Positions 36,723 through 47,853 of a stretch of 64,000 bases of DNA are shown here, one piece after another. The position numbers and the translations under genes are program-made. The notes under the pieces are model-generated. The model was not told the DNA's origin. It saw only the letters and a list, made by a program, of their open reading frames with translations, and made no database searches. Source of the stretch: Rhodocyclaceae bacterium (GTDB taxonomy: Bacteria; Pseudomonadota; Gammaproteobacteria; Burkholderiales; Ga0077523); NCBI GenBank assembly GCA_020248405.1, contig JADCHQ010000008.1, positions 123,103 to 187,102 on the forward strand, given 5' to 3'. The first letter of the stretch is position 1; every line of letters starts with the position of its first letter.

Positions 36723-37505
36723 ATGAGCTCCACGCTGGCCGTTCCTGAAGTTTTCGATGTGCCGCGTCATGTGGCGATCATCATGGATGGCAATGGTCGT
36801 TGGGCCAAGCGCCGGTTCCTGCCGCGCGCGGCAGGGCACAGGCGTGGTGTGCAGGCGGTGCGCACGACCGTTGAGGCGTGCGTCGAACGCGGTGTGGAAT
36901 TCCTGACGCTTTTCGCCTTTTCGAGCGAGAACTGGCGCCGCCCAGCCGATGAAGTGTCTTTTCTGATGTCGCTGTTCGTTCGCACCCTAGAGCGTCAGGT
37001 GGCTAGACTCCACGAGGGTGGCGTGCGCCTCAAGGTGATCGGCGATCGGGCAGCCTTCGAACCGCGGCTCGTCGCGCTCATCAACGACGCGGAGGCGCTG
37101 ACCGCAGAGAACAGACGTCTAACCCTTTCCGTGGCGGCCAACTACGGCGGACGGTGGGATCTCCTTCAGGCCATGAACCGGATGCTGGAAGCCAACCCCC
37201 ACCGCGCTGGAAACTTCGGCGAATCCGACCTGGCGCCCTGGTTGGCCACAGCCTACGCGCCCGAGCCCGACCTCTTCATCCGGACAGGCGGAGAAAAGCG
37301 AATCAGCAATTTCCTGCTCTGGCATCTTGCTTACACCGAGCTGCACTTCACCGACACCCTGTGGCCGGACTTCGGTTCTTCCAGCCTGGATGCAGCCATC
37401 GAATCCTACAGGCTGCGCGAGCGGCGCTTTGGGCGGACCAGCGAGCAGCTCGTACCCGACGCAATTGCCACGGTTCCATCCCTGACCCGCGTTGCGACGG
37501 GTTGA
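36723..37505 (+). CDS. uppS: Undecaprenyl diphosphate synthase (cis-prenyltransferase)
   Basis: This 260-residue enzyme makes the C55 lipid carrier for peptidoglycan and O-antigen. The catalytic Asp22 is in [15 protein letters not shown], and the conserved [11 protein letters not shown] and [18 protein letters not shown] blocks are present. The frame is open upstream into frr, but ATG 36723 starts the normal N-terminus. It belongs to the same operon as cdsA. Confidence 0.97.
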   Translation: MSSTLAVPEVFDVPRHVAIIMDGNGRWAKRRFLPRAAGHRRGVQAVRTTVEACVERGVEFLTLFAFSSENWRRPADEVSFLMSLFVRTLERQVARLHEGGVRLKVIGDRAAFEPRLVALINDAEALTAENRRLTLSVAANYGGRWDLLQAMNRMLEANPHRAGNFGESDLAPWLATAYAPEPDLFIRTGGEKRISNFLLWHLAYTELHFTDTLWPDFGSSSLDAAIESYRLRERRFGRTSEQLVPDAIATVPSLTRVATG

Positions 37506-37520
37506 TCGCGAGCCGCCGGC

Positions 37521-38336
37521 ATGTTGCGCCAGCGTGTGATCACAGCCGCGGTGTTGCTGTTTGGCGCCATCAGTTTTCTGTTTCTGGTGCCCCAGTGGGC
37601 CTGGGCCCTGGTGACTGGCGGCGTGATGCTGATCGGCGCGGCAGAGTGGGGGCGTTTGGCGGGCTGGCGTGCGTCAGGTGTGATCGTCTTTGGCGCAGTG
37701 GTGGCAGTCTCGGGAGCCCTGTTGGGCTGGAGCGCGTTGCAGCATCCGCTCGGCAATCGCCTGGTAATGATCGTTTGTTCGGGCGCGCTCGCCTTCTGGT
37801 TGCTGGCGGCGCTGCCGTGGCTGCTGCTTCGCGCATCGGTACGTGGCGCTGCCAGGATGGCGTTGACGGGGTGGTGGGTGCTCGTGCCGGCATGGTTGGC
37901 GCTGGTCTGGCTGCAAGGCCGCCCGTGGTTGCTTCTGTCGCTGCTGGCGGTGGTGTGGGTGTCGGACTCTGCTGCCTATCTGGTGGGGCGATCTTTTGGC
38001 CGTCACAAGCTCGCTCCCGCCATCAGCCCTGGCAAGACATGGGAAGGCGTGGGTGCGGCTGTGGTAGCCGTGCTCGCCTATCTCTCCGTCCTGGGACTGG
38101 TGTCTCAGCCCGCATGGCCTGCGTTCCTGACGCTGGAAGCCGCGGGCGCCTTCCTCGGGCTGACCGCTCTGGGGATCATCGGCGACCTTTTCGAGTCGTG
38201 GGTCAAGCGGGGGGCAGGCGTGAAGGATAGCGGGAAGTTGCTCCCGGGCCACGGCGGTGTGTTGGACCGCATCGACGCGCTGACGGCAAGCCTGCCCCTG
38301 GCGGCTCTGGCGGCAGTAACGGTGTTCGTGGGCTGA
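37521..38336 (+). CDS. cdsA: Phosphatidate cytidylyltransferase
   Basis: This 271-residue integral membrane enzyme makes CDP-diacylglycerol from phosphatidate and CTP. The family signature is present near the C-terminus: SWVKRGAGVKDSGKLLPGHG then GVLDRID. SDSAAYLVGRSFGRHKLAP is another conserved block. About eight hydrophobic helices are visible. It lies between uppS and dxr as usual. Confidence 0.96.
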   Translation: MLRQRVITAAVLLFGAISFLFLVPQWAWALVTGGVMLIGAAEWGRLAGWRASGVIVFGAVVAVSGALLGWSALQHPLGNRLVMIVCSGALAFWLLAALPWLLLRASVRGAARMALTGWWVLVPAWLALVWLQGRPWLLLSLLAVVWVSDSAAYLVGRSFGRHKLAPAISPGKTWEGVGAAVVAVLAYLSVLGLVSQPAWPAFLTLEAAGAFLGLTALGIIGDLFESWVKRGAGVKDSGKLLPGHGGVLDRIDALTASLPLAALAAVTVFVG

Positions 38337-38348
38337 GGATCCGGCGAC

Positions 38349-39527
38349 ATGCACGGCGTGGCCATTCTAGGCAGTACCGGCAGCATCGGACGCAGCACGC
38401 TGGACGTGATTGCTCGCCATCCCGTCCAGTTCCGCGCGGTGGCGCTTGCAGCGCACCGCAGCGTGGACACCATGTTCGAGCAATGCGTGGCTCATCGTCC
38501 GCGCCTTGCGGCGATGCTTGATCCCCTGGCGGCAGCGCAGTTACGCGATCGCGTACGCGACGCCGGCCTGCCGGTGCGAGTGCTGTCGGGGCCGCAAGGC
38601 CTCGTGGAAGTGGCTACCACCGACGCTGCCAAGTCCGTGATGGCCGCCATCGTTGGCGCCGCTGGGTTGCTGCCCACACTCGAAGCGGCGCGCCTGGGGC
38701 GTCGCGTGTTGCTAGCCAACAAGGAAGCCCTGGTCATGGCGGGCGGGGTGTTCATGGAGGCGGTACGCGCTTCCGGAGCGGTGCTGCTGCCCATCGACAG
38801 CGAACACAATGCCGTTTTTCAGTCCTTGCCGCGCGACTATTCGGGCGACATGGATTCGGCGGGTGTTCGACGTATTCTCCTCACGGCGTCAGGGGGCCCC
38901 TTGCGCAGTTTGCCGTTGGAGCGCTTTGCCTCGGTCACTCCCGCGCAGGCGGTGGCGCATCCCAACTGGGTCATGGGGCGCAAGATTTCAGTGGACTCCG
39001 CCACAATGATGAACAAGGGCCTGGAGGTGATCGAGGCCCACTGGCTGTTTGGTGCGCCGCGCGACCGCATCGAGGTGGTGATACATCCCCAGAGCGTCAT
39101 CCACTCCATGGTGGAATACGTGGACGGCTCCGTGATCGCGCAACTGGGAAACCCCGACATGCGCACGCCCATCGCCCATGCGCTAGCCTATCCCGATCGG
39201 GTAAATGCCGGCGTTAATCCTCTGGACCTCGCGCGCGTGGGAACATTGTCGTTCGAAGCGCCCGACGAGCGCCGTTTTCCCTGTCTGAGGCTCGCGTACC
39301 ACGCGCTGGAGCGGGGTGGGTCGGCCATTGCGGCCCTCAATGCCGCCAACGAGGTGGCCGTGGAGCAGTTTCTTTCTGGGGCGTTGCCCTTTCACCAGAT
39401 CGCGCCAGCCATTGAGCGTGTCCTCGATCGCACGCCGGATCGCCCGCTTAGGGATCTGGACGAAGTGCTCGACGAAGACCAGCGTGCCCGTCGCGAGGCG
39501 CGATCGTCTATTGCCGCTTTGGCCTGA
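38349..39527 (+). CDS. dxr: 1-deoxy-D-xylulose-5-phosphate reductoisomerase
   Basis: This 392-residue enzyme catalyses the committed NADPH-dependent step of the MEP isoprenoid pathway. The N-terminal nucleotide loop is [26 protein letters not shown] and the [19 protein letters not shown] block hold metal and substrate residues. It is 12 bases after cdsA. Together with uppS in this operon it links isoprenoid precursor supply to carrier-lipid synthesis. Confidence 0.97.
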   Translation: MHGVAILGSTGSIGRSTLDVIARHPVQFRAVALAAHRSVDTMFEQCVAHRPRLAAMLDPLAAAQLRDRVRDAGLPVRVLSGPQGLVEVATTDAAKSVMAAIVGAAGLLPTLEAARLGRRVLLANKEALVMAGGVFMEAVRASGAVLLPIDSEHNAVFQSLPRDYSGDMDSAGVRRILLTASGGPLRSLPLERFASVTPAQAVAHPNWVMGRKISVDSATMMNKGLEVIEAHWLFGAPRDRIEVVIHPQSVIHSMVEYVDGSVIAQLGNPDMRTPIAHALAYPDRVNAGVNPLDLARVGTLSFEAPDERRFPCLRLAYHALERGGSAIAALNAANEVAVEQFLSGALPFHQIAPAIERVLDRTPDRPLRDLDEVLDEDQRARREARSSIAALA

Positions 39528-39547
39528 GCAACCTGGGAGAGTTTTTC

Positions 39548-40915
39548 GTGAGCCTGCTTTCCACCCTTGTCGCCTTCGTCGTTGCCCTGGGCATATTGAT
39601 CGTATTTCACGAACTGGGGCACTACGCCGTGGCTCGCCTGTGCGGGGTCAAGGTGCTTCGCTTCTCGGTGGGATTTGGCGCCCCGGTGTGGTCGCGCACC
39701 CTTGGGCGCGACAGGACGCAGTGGGCCGTGGCGCTGATCCCCCTGGGTGGTTACGTGAAGATGCTCGATGAACGCGAAGGGCCGGTCGCGCCAGCGGAAG
39801 TCCATCGCGCATTCAACCGGCAGTCGGTGTGGCGGCGAATCGCCATCGTCGCAGCTGGTCCGGTGGCCAATTTTCTTCTTGCGCTGGTGTTGTATTGGGC
39901 ATTGTTGGTGCACGGCATTCCAGGCGTGCGACCGGTGGTGGATGAGCCGCCTCCGGGGAGTCTGGCGCACGCCGCGCGCTTTGAGGCCGGGGACATCCTG
40001 ACTGCTGTGGATGGGACGCCCGTGCGGACGTGGCAGGATCTGCGCTGGCGGCTTCTTGAAAAGGCGCTGGCGCACTCAAACGCGGAGGTGCGCGTCGAGA
40101 CCGATGGCGGCGAGACTCGCATGCGCAACCTCGACCTGTCGGGGCTCGCCAGCGACGACTTGGACGCGAATTTTCTCCGTGAGGTGGGCCTTTCCAGCTA
40201 CAAGCCGCCGCTGCCGGCAGTGATCGGGCAGGTGCTCCCCGGAAGCGTCGCGAGCGAAGCGGGTCTGGCCGAAGGGGACGAGATTCTCTCCGCAGCCGGC
40301 ACCGAAGTGGTTCGCTGGGATCAGTTCGTGGATGCGGTGCGGTCGCGTCCCGATCAGGCGGTGGAACTGGAGATATTGCGCGGCGGTGTCGTGCGCACCG
40401 TGACGCTCACGCCCGAGGGACGGTCCGAAAACGGGCGGCAGGTGGGGCGCATCGGGGTGGGGCCACGCCTGGACGAGGCTGCTGCGCGGCGTTATTCAGT
40501 GGAGGTGAGCTACGGTCCGCTCGACGCCCTGTACGAGGCTTCGGTCCGCACCTGGGAGGTTTCGATTTTCACGCTGCGCATGCTTTGGAAGATGGTGCGT
40601 GGCGAGGTTTCCCTGAAGAACCTGAGCGGGCCCATCACCATCGCTGATTACGCGGGCCAATCTGCGAAGATGGGTTGGCTGGCGTACGTCAGTTTCCTCG
40701 CCATCATCTCCATCAGCCTCGGGGTGTTGAACCTGTTGCCCGTCCCGTTACTCGACGGGGGGCACCTCATGTATTATGTGGTGGAAGTTCTTAAGGGAAG
40801 TCCTGTCTCGGAGCGTACGCTCGAGATCGGCCAGCGGGTCGGGATGGCCGTGCTGTTCAGTCTGATGGCCTTCGCGATTTTCAACGACATCAACCGGCTG
40901 GTCGGCGGCTCCTAG
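39548..40915 (+). CDS. rseP: Site-2 zinc metalloprotease RseP
   Basis: This 455-residue inner-membrane protease cleaves anti-sigma-E factors and signal peptide remnants. The zinc motif HELGH is at residues 21-25 in the first helix, and the third zinc ligand lies in PLLDGGH (Asp403). Two periplasmic PDZ domains lie between (about 115-200 and 210-290). The start is a GTG behind GGGAGA. It is immediately upstream of bamA (3 bases). Confidence 0.96.
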   Translation: MSLLSTLVAFVVALGILIVFHELGHYAVARLCGVKVLRFSVGFGAPVWSRTLGRDRTQWAVALIPLGGYVKMLDEREGPVAPAEVHRAFNRQSVWRRIAIVAAGPVANFLLALVLYWALLVHGIPGVRPVVDEPPPGSLAHAARFEAGDILTAVDGTPVRTWQDLRWRLLEKALAHSNAEVRVETDGGETRMRNLDLSGLASDDLDANFLREVGLSSYKPPLPAVIGQVLPGSVASEAGLAEGDEILSAAGTEVVRWDQFVDAVRSRPDQAVELEILRGGVVRTVTLTPEGRSENGRQVGRIGVGPRLDEAAARRYSVEVSYGPLDALYEASVRTWEVSIFTLRMLWKMVRGEVSLKNLSGPITIADYAGQSAKMGWLAYVSFLAIISISLGVLNLLPVPLLDGGHLMYYVVEVLKGSPVSERTLEIGQRVGMAVLFSLMAFAIFNDINRLVGGS

Positions 40916-40918
40916 CGC

Positions 40919-43189
40919 ATGAAGCGCTCCCTCATCTCGTTGCTGGTTGCGCTGGCCTGGTCCTCATCTGCCCAGGCCTTCGATCCTTTCGAGATCCGCG
41001 ACATCCGGGTCGAGGGTATCCAGCGTACCGACCCAGGGGCGGTATTCAGCTACCTGCCGGTCAAGGTCGGTGACACCATGACTGCTGAGCGCGCTACCGC
41101 GTCCGTGCGGCTGCTCTTCGGCACCGGATTTTTCAAGGATGTGCAAGTAGAGAACGACGACGGTGTGTTGGTGGTCATCGTCCAGGAGCGGCCAGCCATC
41201 GGTGCCATCGATACCCGCGGATCCAAGGAATTCGATCGCAAGAAGCTTCTGGAAATCCTGCGTGCCGCAGGGTTACAGGAAGGCCGAATATTTGACCAGT
41301 CGGTGCTCGAGCGCGCAAAACAGGACCTTAAGAACCAGTACATCGCCCGCGGCAAGTACAGCGTGGAGGTCGAGACGACGGTGAATCCGCTTGAGCGCAA
41401 CCGGGTTTCTGTGAATTTCAACATCACCGAAGGGCGCGTAGCCAAGATCCGTAGCATCAACGTGGTGGGAAACCGAGTTTTCACGGACAAGGAACTGCTC
41501 GACCTCGTGGTGCTTCGCACGCCGGGATTCATGACCTGGTACAGCAAGAACGATCAGTATTCGAGGCAGAAGCTCGCCGCCGACCTGGAGACCATACGGT
41601 CGTTTTACCTGAACCAGGGTTATCTCGAATTCAACATCGATTCCACCCAGGTTGCGCTGAGCCCGGACAAGCGTGACGTTTTCATCACCGTCAACTTGAC
41701 CGAGGGAGAGCGATACAGCGTCTCCGATGTCAAGCTCGCTGGCGAGATGATCGTCCCCGAAGTAGAACTGCGCCGTCTCTTGAAGGTGCGTCCGGGCGAG
41801 GTTTTCAACCGCGAGCGGCTCACCGAATCCACCAAGTTGATGACCGACCGGCTTGCCGATGATGGTTATGCGTTTGCCCAGGTGAATGCGGTTCCGGAGG
41901 TGGACCGGGTGAAGCGTGAGGTGTCCTTCACCCTGTTCGTGGATCCTGGACGGCGGGTTTATGTCCGGCGCATCAACATTGCCGGCAACACCACCACCCG
42001 GGATGAGGTGATCCGGCGGGAGTTCCGCCAGATGGAGGGGGGCTGGTACTCGCAGTCTAAGATCAACCGCTCGAAGGTGCGCGTTGACCGGCTAGGGTAT
42101 TTCAGCGAGGTCAACATAGAGACACCGGCGGTGCAGGGCAGCAACGACCAGGTGGACGTGAACATGTCCGTGAAGGAGCGACCCACGGGTGCGGTGAGCT
42201 TCGGTGTGGGTGTGTCCAGTGCGGAGCGCCTCATTCTCTCGGGCTCGTTGTCGCAGAACAATGCGTTCGGCACGGGTAATGCGCTGCAACTGCAGCTGCA
42301 GACCGGCCGTATCAATCGTGTGGCGTCTCTCTCGTATACCAATCCCTACTGGTCGGATGATGGCATAAGCCGCGGCTTCGACCTGTATTCCAGAAGATTC
42401 AATCCCACGGTGCTCCGGGCCGCGAGTTACATCACCAACACCGACGGTGCCGGTGTGCGCTTTGGGGTGCCCATCTCCGAGTTGGACGCCGTCAATTACG
42501 GGTTGTCGCTGGAGAACACCGACATCGAGATATTTGACAATACGGCACAGCGTATCAAGGACTACGTCAAAACCTACGGGGGGTCCAACCTGGGGCTGAT
42601 TGGCACCTTGGGCTGGCAGCGTGACGGGCGAGACAGCACGATCGCTCCAACGCGCGGCCTGCTCCACCGCGTCACGCTCGAAACCGCGCTGCCTGGTGGC
42701 GATTTGCGTTACTACAAACTGGGTTACAAGGCGCAACGTTTCTTTCCAATGACGCGCCTGACCACATTCCAGATTGGCGGTGAAATCGGCTATGCGGCCG
42801 GTTTAGGCGACAATCCGTTGCCGTTTTACAAGAATTACTACGCGGGCGGCGTGAACAGCGTGCGTGGTTTTTCCACCTTCGCCATCGGGCCGCGCGACGA
42901 GTTTGGCTTTGCCATCGGCGGCAACCGGATGCTCCTTGCCAACGCAGAGTACTACTTTCCCTTTCCCGGCGCGGGGAAGGATCAGTCGTTGCGGTTATCG
43001 CTGTTCATGGACTCGGGCGTGGTGGATACCGATCAGTACAGTTTGGATAAAATCCGGGTGTCCACTGGCCTCGCGCTCAACTGGTTTTCGCCAGTTGGGC
43101 CGCTCAAGCTAAGCTTCGGCTTCCCCATCAAGAAGGAACCCACAGACCGGCTGCAGCGTATCCAGTTCACCCTCGGAACCATTTTCTAG
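40919..43189 (+). CDS. bamA: Outer membrane protein assembly factor BamA
   Basis: This 756-residue outer-membrane insertase has a signal peptide (MKRSLISLLVALAWSSSAQA), five POTRA domains (about 25-420) and a C-terminal 16-strand barrel. The conserved L6 motif VRGF is at residues 648-651, and the chain ends in Phe as expected for the BAM recognition signal. It belongs to the rseP-bamA-skp-lpxD string. Confidence 0.97.
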   Translation: MKRSLISLLVALAWSSSAQAFDPFEIRDIRVEGIQRTDPGAVFSYLPVKVGDTMTAERATASVRLLFGTGFFKDVQVENDDGVLVVIVQERPAIGAIDTRGSKEFDRKKLLEILRAAGLQEGRIFDQSVLERAKQDLKNQYIARGKYSVEVETTVNPLERNRVSVNFNITEGRVAKIRSINVVGNRVFTDKELLDLVVLRTPGFMTWYSKNDQYSRQKLAADLETIRSFYLNQGYLEFNIDSTQVALSPDKRDVFITVNLTEGERYSVSDVKLAGEMIVPEVELRRLLKVRPGEVFNRERLTESTKLMTDRLADDGYAFAQVNAVPEVDRVKREVSFTLFVDPGRRVYVRRINIAGNTTTRDEVIRREFRQMEGGWYSQSKINRSKVRVDRLGYFSEVNIETPAVQGSNDQVDVNMSVKERPTGAVSFGVGVSSAERLILSGSLSQNNAFGTGNALQLQLQTGRINRVASLSYTNPYWSDDGISRGFDLYSRRFNPTVLRAASYITNTDGAGVRFGVPISELDAVNYGLSLENTDIEIFDNTAQRIKDYVKTYGGSNLGLIGTLGWQRDGRDSTIAPTRGLLHRVTLETALPGGDLRYYKLGYKAQRFFPMTRLTTFQIGGEIGYAAGLGDNPLPFYKNYYAGGVNSVRGFSTFAIGPRDEFGFAIGGNRMLLANAEYYFPFPGAGKDQSLRLSLFMDSGVVDTDQYSLDKIRVSTGLALNWFSPVGPLKLSFGFPIKKEPTDRLQRIQFTLGTIF

Positions 43190-43243
43190 TTTTCTCGGAA
43201 ACGTTTGCCCGCGCGGCAACCTGCCTCCACCAGGAGCCCAGTC

Positions 43244-43744
43244 TTGAAACATCCACTGTTGTTCGCCATTGCAACGCTGTTTGCGGCCTCGGCAGTCCAC
43301 GCTCAGTCCAATGACCTCAAGATCGGCGTGGTTTTCGTCGAGCGTATCTTGAAGGAGTCAGCGCCGGCCAAGAAGGCGCAGCAGAAGCTCGAAAAAGAGT
43401 TCCAGGCGCGTGACCAGGAAATCCAGAAACTCACCCGGCAAGGCAAGGACCTGCAAACCATGCTGGAGAAAGAAAGCGTGACCATGTCGGAGACCGATCG
43501 GCGTACACGCGAAACCGAGCTGGGTCGTGTATCGCGAGATCTGCAGCGCTTGCAGCGCGAGTTTCGCGAGGACTTCAACGTGCGGCGCAACGAAGAGTTC
43601 CAGGGCATCATTGAGCGTGCCAACAAGGTGGTTCAGGAAATTGCGGAAAAAGAAAAATACGATCTGATCCTCCAGGACGCCGTGGTGTACCGCAGTCCGC
43701 GGGTTGACATCACGGAGAAAGTGCTCAGGGTTCTGGACAAGTAG
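43244..43744 (+). CDS. skp: Periplasmic chaperone Skp (OmpH family)
   Basis: This 166-residue chaperone escorts unfolded outer-membrane proteins. A signal peptide (MKHPLLFAIATLFAASAVHA) is followed by the long helical, Lys/Glu/Gln-rich tentacle region. The start is a TTG at 43244, set by AGGAG at 43232-43236 with 7-base spacing; an ATG at 43205 would spoil the signal peptide. It sits between bamA and lpxD. Confidence 0.93.
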   Translation: MKHPLLFAIATLFAASAVHAQSNDLKIGVVFVERILKESAPAKKAQQKLEKEFQARDQEIQKLTRQGKDLQTMLEKESVTMSETDRRTRETELGRVSRDLQRLQREFREDFNVRRNEEFQGIIERANKVVQEIAEKEKYDLILQDAVVYRSPRVDITEKVLRVLDK

Positions 43745-43784
43745 TACCGTCTTCGCGGAACGGACCGGTGGAGATGTCGTGGCA

Positions 43785-44810
43785 ATGACGCTCGGCCAGT
43801 TGGTGGCGCTCCTGGGCGGCACGCTGGAGGGTTCAGGGGATACCCTCGTCTCGCGCGTGGCCACGCTGGATGCTGCAGGGCCCGGTGAACTGAGCTTCCT
43901 GCACAACGTGCGCTACCGCCATCAGCTCTCGTCCACAAGGGCGGCAGCGGTGATCGTGGCGCCTTCGGATGCCGCCCTCACCACGCGTCCCAGGATCGTT
44001 GCCGCCAACCCATATGCGTACATGGCCCGCGCCGCGGCGCTGCTCAGCCCCGCAGTGCGGCCGGCGCCGGGAGTGCACCCTGGCGCCAGCGTGCACCCCG
44101 GGGCGAGTGTGGCAGCCGATGCCTGGGTGGACGCCGGTTGCGTGGTGGGCGCGGGCGCCGAGATTGGCGCGCGGGCGGTCATCGGACCCGGCTGCACCGT
44201 GGGCGAGCAGGCCGTAATCGGCGAGGACAGCGTCCTGCACACCAGGGTGAGCGTGTATCACGACTGCCGTGTCGGCGCCCGGTGCGTGCTCCACGCGGGG
44301 GTTGTGGTGGGCGCCGACGGTTTCGGGTTCGCCGAAGAGGAGGGGCGCTGGGTCAAGGTGCCTCAGCTCGGCCGCGCGGTGCTTGGTGACGACGTGGAAC
44401 TTGGCGCCAATACCTGCATCGATCGGGGTACCCTGGGTGACACCGTGGTGGAGGAGGGGGTCAAGATGGACAACCTCATCCAGGTGGGTCACAACGTGCT
44501 GGTGGGAGCCCATACCGCCATCGCTGCTTGTGCCGGCATCGCGGGCAGCACTCGCATCGGACGCCACTGCAAGATCGGCGGGGCAGCCATGATCCACGGG
44601 CACATCACCCTTTGCGACCACGCAGTGGTGGCCGCCGGCACCATGGTGCGCCGGAGCATCGAGGTCCCCGGCGTTTACGACGGGTTCTTTCCGGCGCTGC
44701 CGCACCGGGAGTGGATGAAGAATCTGGCCCATTTCAACCGGTTGGGCGAAATCGCGGACTCGGTCCGCCGTCTCGAACGAAACCACGGCGCCGAGGGGGC
44801 GGATAAATGA
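43785..44810 (+). CDS. lpxD: UDP-3-O-acyl-glucosamine N-acyltransferase
   Basis: This 341-residue left-handed beta-helix enzyme adds the N-linked acyl chain in lipid A synthesis. Hexapeptide repeats run through the middle, and the catalytic His lies in [16 protein letters not shown] 43785 has GGAGAT 9 bases upstream; the open frame further upstream overlaps skp and is not used. Its stop overlaps the fabZ start by four bases (ATGA). Confidence 0.95.
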   Translation: MTLGQLVALLGGTLEGSGDTLVSRVATLDAAGPGELSFLHNVRYRHQLSSTRAAAVIVAPSDAALTTRPRIVAANPYAYMARAAALLSPAVRPAPGVHPGASVHPGASVAADAWVDAGCVVGAGAEIGARAVIGPGCTVGEQAVIGEDSVLHTRVSVYHDCRVGARCVLHAGVVVGADGFGFAEEEGRWVKVPQLGRAVLGDDVELGANTCIDRGTLGDTVVEEGVKMDNLIQVGHNVLVGAHTAIAACAGIAGSTRIGRHCKIGGAAMIHGHITLCDHAVVAAGTMVRRSIEVPGVYDGFFPALPHREWMKNLAHFNRLGEIADSVRRLERNHGAEGADK

Positions 44811-45274
44811 CGAATGCGATGGAGATCCACCGGATCCTGCAGCACTTGCCGCACCGTTACCCGTTGCTGCTGGTGGATCGCGTGATGCATTGCGAACCCG
44901 GCAAGGACATCGTGGCGCTCAAGAACGTCACCATCAACGAGCCGTTTTTCGATGGTCACTTCCCTCACTACAAGGTGATGCCTGGGGTTCTCATCGTGGA
45001 GGCGCTGGCCCAGGCAGCGGCGATTCTCTCGTTCCAGACCGTGGGTCAGGTGGCTGACCGGGACTCGGTCTACTACTTCGTGGGCATCGACGGGGCGCGC
45101 TTCAAGAAACCGGTGGGGCCCGGCGACCAACTGATCCTCAAGGTGAGCCTTCTGCGGCAATTGCGTGGCATCTACAAGTTCAGCGCCGCTGCAGAAGTGG
45201 ACGGCGTTCTTGTTGCCGAGGCGGAGCTCATGTGCACCATGCGCAACATTGGCGCCATCACCGGGTCCACATGA
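44807..45274 (+). CDS. fabZ: 3-hydroxyacyl-ACP dehydratase FabZ
   Basis: This 155-residue hot-dog enzyme dehydrates 3-hydroxyacyl-ACP in fatty acid synthesis. The catalytic His51 is in [14 protein letters not shown] and Glu65 in VEALAQ. It overlaps lpxD and lpxA by four bases each, so it is likely translated in step with the lipid A enzymes that compete for the same substrate. Confidence 0.96.
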   Translation: MTNAMEIHRILQHLPHRYPLLLVDRVMHCEPGKDIVALKNVTINEPFFDGHFPHYKVMPGVLIVEALAQAAAILSFQTVGQVADRDSVYYFVGIDGARFKKPVGPGDQLILKVSLLRQLRGIYKFSAAAEVDGVLVAEAELMCTMRNIGAITGST

Positions 45275-46041
45275 TCCACCCAACTGCCATCGTCCACCCG
45301 CGGGCGCGTCTTGGCACGGGTGTCGAGATCGGGCCTTATGCCATCGTCGGCGAGCATGTGGAGCTCGGCCCTGGAACCACCATCGGGGCCCACGCCGTGG
45401 TCACTGGCCATACCCGTCTGGGACGTGACAACCGTGTCTTCCCCTTCGCCTGCCTGGGCGAAGCGCCCCAGGACAAGAAGTACGCGGGCGAGCCCACGCG
45501 CCTGGAACTGGGCGATCGCAACCACGTCCGGGAGTATTGCACGCTGCACACAGGCACCATCCAGGACCATGGACTCACGCGCGTCGGCAGCGACAACCTT
45601 TTCATGGCCTATGTCCATGTTGCCCATGACTGCCTCGTGGGCAACCACGTCATTTTCGCCAACTGCAGCCAGCTCGCCGGGCACGTGCACGTGGGCGACT
45701 GGGTGATCCTGGGTGGCTTTACGGGTGTGCATCAATTCTGCCGGATTGGCTCTCACGCCATGACGGCGATCAATACCGTGCTGGTTCACGATTTGCCTCC
45801 ATACGTCATGGCTCAGGGGGATACAGCCAAGCCGCACGGCCTGAACACCGAGGGGTTGCGGCGCCGCGGCTTCAGCGCGACGGTCATCGCCGGATTGAAG
45901 CGTGCATACAAAATCCTCTATCGCGAGGGACTCACGCTCGAGGAAGCCAAGGCCTCGCTCGGCGAGCACGTGAGCTCTTGCCCCGAGGCGGGCCTGATCC
46001 TTGAATTCCTGAGCGCATCCAACCGCGGCATCGTCCGTTGA
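45271..46041 (+). CDS. lpxA: UDP-N-acetylglucosamine O-acyltransferase
   Basis: This 256-residue left-handed beta-helix trimer enzyme performs the first lipid A step. It begins [20 protein letters not shown], has many hexapeptide repeats and a catalytic His119 in [13 protein letters not shown]. The frame is open upstream into fabZ, but the ATG at 45271 (ATGA overlap) starts the standard N-terminus. Confidence 0.97.
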   Translation: MIHPTAIVHPRARLGTGVEIGPYAIVGEHVELGPGTTIGAHAVVTGHTRLGRDNRVFPFACLGEAPQDKKYAGEPTRLELGDRNHVREYCTLHTGTIQDHGLTRVGSDNLFMAYVHVAHDCLVGNHVIFANCSQLAGHVHVGDWVILGGFTGVHQFCRIGSHAMTAINTVLVHDLPPYVMAQGDTAKPHGLNTEGLRRRGFSATVIAGLKRAYKILYREGLTLEEAKASLGEHVSSCPEAGLILEFLSASNRGIVR

Positions 46042-47252
46042 TCGCTGGAATGGACCGCCCGGCACGCGTGGCGCTGGTGGCTGGCGAGCCCTCGGGCGAC
46101 GGCATCGCTGCGCCGCTGGTTGCGCAATTGCGGGAGCGGCTCCCTGGGGCGCAGTTGTTCGGCATCGGCGGACCCCTCATGCAGGGGCAGGGGCTCGACT
46201 CGTGGTACCCCATGGACGTCCTTTCGGTGCGCGGCTATGTGGAAGCCGCGAGGTCGGTTCCTCGCATTCTCGCCATCCGCCGGGAACTCAAGGCCCGCCT
46301 GTTGGCCGAGCCGCCTGACCTTTTCATTGGTGTCGACGCTCCCGACTTCAACCTGCGGCTGGAGGAGGCCCTGCGCGCGTCGGGTACGCCAACGGTTCAC
46401 TATGTGAGTCCGTCCATCTGGGCCTGGCGGGGTGAGCGTATCGGCCAGGTACGGCGTTCCGCCGACAAGGTTCTGGCGCTTTTTCCAATGGAGGTGCCGC
46501 TCTACCAGAAGGCGGGCGTGGAGGTGGAGTTCGTCGGCCACCCGTTGGCTGATGAGGTCCCCGAACATCCCGACCGGGACGCGGCGAGGGAGCAGATGCG
46601 CCTTCCGCTCGACGCGCCCGTGTTCGCGTTACTCCCCGGCAGTCGTCAAGGTGAATTGGAGCAACACGCAGCCCTGTTCGTGGAAACGGCCAAGCTGCTG
46701 GCGTCGCAGATGCAGGGCGCGCGTTTCCTTGTCCCGCTCACCAGCCGTGCCACACGCCTGCAATTCGAGCAGGCGATCTACAGCGGCGGCGCAACTCAGG
46801 TTCCCTTCACGGTGTTGTTCGGGCACGCGCAGCTCGCCATGATGGCGGCGGACGTGAGCCTGGTTGCCTCTGGAACGGCCACCCTTGAGTGTGCGCTGCT
46901 TAGGCGTCCCATGGTGGTGACCTACCGAGTGCCCCGCCTGACCTACCGCATCATGTGGCCACGACGCTACTTGCCGTGGATTGCCTTGCCCAATGTGCTG
47001 TCGGAGCGATTCGTGGTCCCGGAGATCCTGCAGGACGATGCCACGGCGCCCAATCTCGCCCAGGCATTGGCAAATCTTCTGCGCGACAAGGAGGTTCGCT
47101 CGCGCCAGGTGTCCGCGTTCGAGCGGTTGTACCGTGAGTTGCGACAGGATGCCGCGCGCCGCGCGGCAGATGCCGTCATCCCGCTGCTCCGGCCCCATGG
47201 CACGGCCTCGCAGGCTTCGACACATTCCGCCGTGGCCCGGTTGAGCCCATGA
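46038..47252 (+). CDS. lpxB: Lipid-A-disaccharide synthase
   Basis: This 404-residue GT19 glycosyltransferase joins two acylated glucosamines to form the lipid A disaccharide. Typical blocks are [32 protein letters not shown] and [11 protein letters not shown]. The start is uncertain: TTG 46038 overlaps the lpxA stop by four bases like the neighbouring junctions, while ATG 46050 is four codons later. The C-terminal 20 residues are Ser/Thr/Ala-rich and variable. Confidence 0.94.
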   Translation: MIAGMDRPARVALVAGEPSGDGIAAPLVAQLRERLPGAQLFGIGGPLMQGQGLDSWYPMDVLSVRGYVEAARSVPRILAIRRELKARLLAEPPDLFIGVDAPDFNLRLEEALRASGTPTVHYVSPSIWAWRGERIGQVRRSADKVLALFPMEVPLYQKAGVEVEFVGHPLADEVPEHPDRDAAREQMRLPLDAPVFALLPGSRQGELEQHAALFVETAKLLASQMQGARFLVPLTSRATRLQFEQAIYSGGATQVPFTVLFGHAQLAMMAADVSLVASGTATLECALLRRPMVVTYRVPRLTYRIMWPRRYLPWIALPNVLSERFVVPEILQDDATAPNLAQALANLLRDKEVRSRQVSAFERLYRELRQDAARRAADAVIPLLRPHGTASQASTHSAVARLSP

Positions 47253-47824
47253 GGGACCTGCGCATTGCCGGGGTCGACGAGGCGGGCCGCGGCCCGTTGG
47301 CAGGCCCCGTGGTGGCCGCGTGCGTGATTCTCGATCCAGCGCATCCCATCCCGGGGCTGGCCGACTCCAAAATGCTTGGCGCAGCGCAACGGGAAAGGCT
47401 GGCTCGCGAAATCCGCGCTGGCGCCTTGGCGTGGACCGTGGCAAGCGCCTCGGTGGAAGAAATTGACGCCCTCAACATCCTGCAGGCCACGATGCTTGCC
47501 ATGCGCCGGGCCGTGCTGGGACTCGATCCGTTGCCAGACGAGGTTCTCGTGGACGGTAACCGCTGTCCCTCGCTGCCCTGCGCGGTTCGCGCGGTGGTGC
47601 GCGGCGACGCCACGGTTCCGCCCATCAGCGCCGCTTCCATCCTTGCCAAGACCTTCCGTGACGCGCACATGGATGAGTTGCACCGGACGCATCCTGGCTA
47701 TGGCTTCGACCGCCACCGCGGGTATCCCACCAAGGAGCACCTGGGCGCGATGGCACGGCTTGGGGCTTGCGAGGCACACCGGCAAACCTTCGCCCCGGTG
47801 CGGGCGCTGGCGAAGATACGCTGA
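47249..47824 (+). CDS. rnhB: Ribonuclease HII
   Basis: This 191-residue enzyme removes ribonucleotides from DNA. The catalytic motif [19 protein letters not shown] holds the first Asp-Glu pair, and the remaining acids are in EVLVDGN and [10 protein letters not shown]. It overlaps the lpxB stop by four bases and ends the long operon; the next gene is convergent. Confidence 0.96.
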   Translation: MRDLRIAGVDEAGRGPLAGPVVAACVILDPAHPIPGLADSKMLGAAQRERLAREIRAGALAWTVASASVEEIDALNILQATMLAMRRAVLGLDPLPDEVLVDGNRCPSLPCAVRAVVRGDATVPPISAASILAKTFRDAHMDELHRTHPGYGFDRHRGYPTKEHLGAMARLGACEAHRQTFAPVRALAKIR

Positions 47825-47853
47825 CGGCTGCACGTACCCGATGGGCCGGGGGC

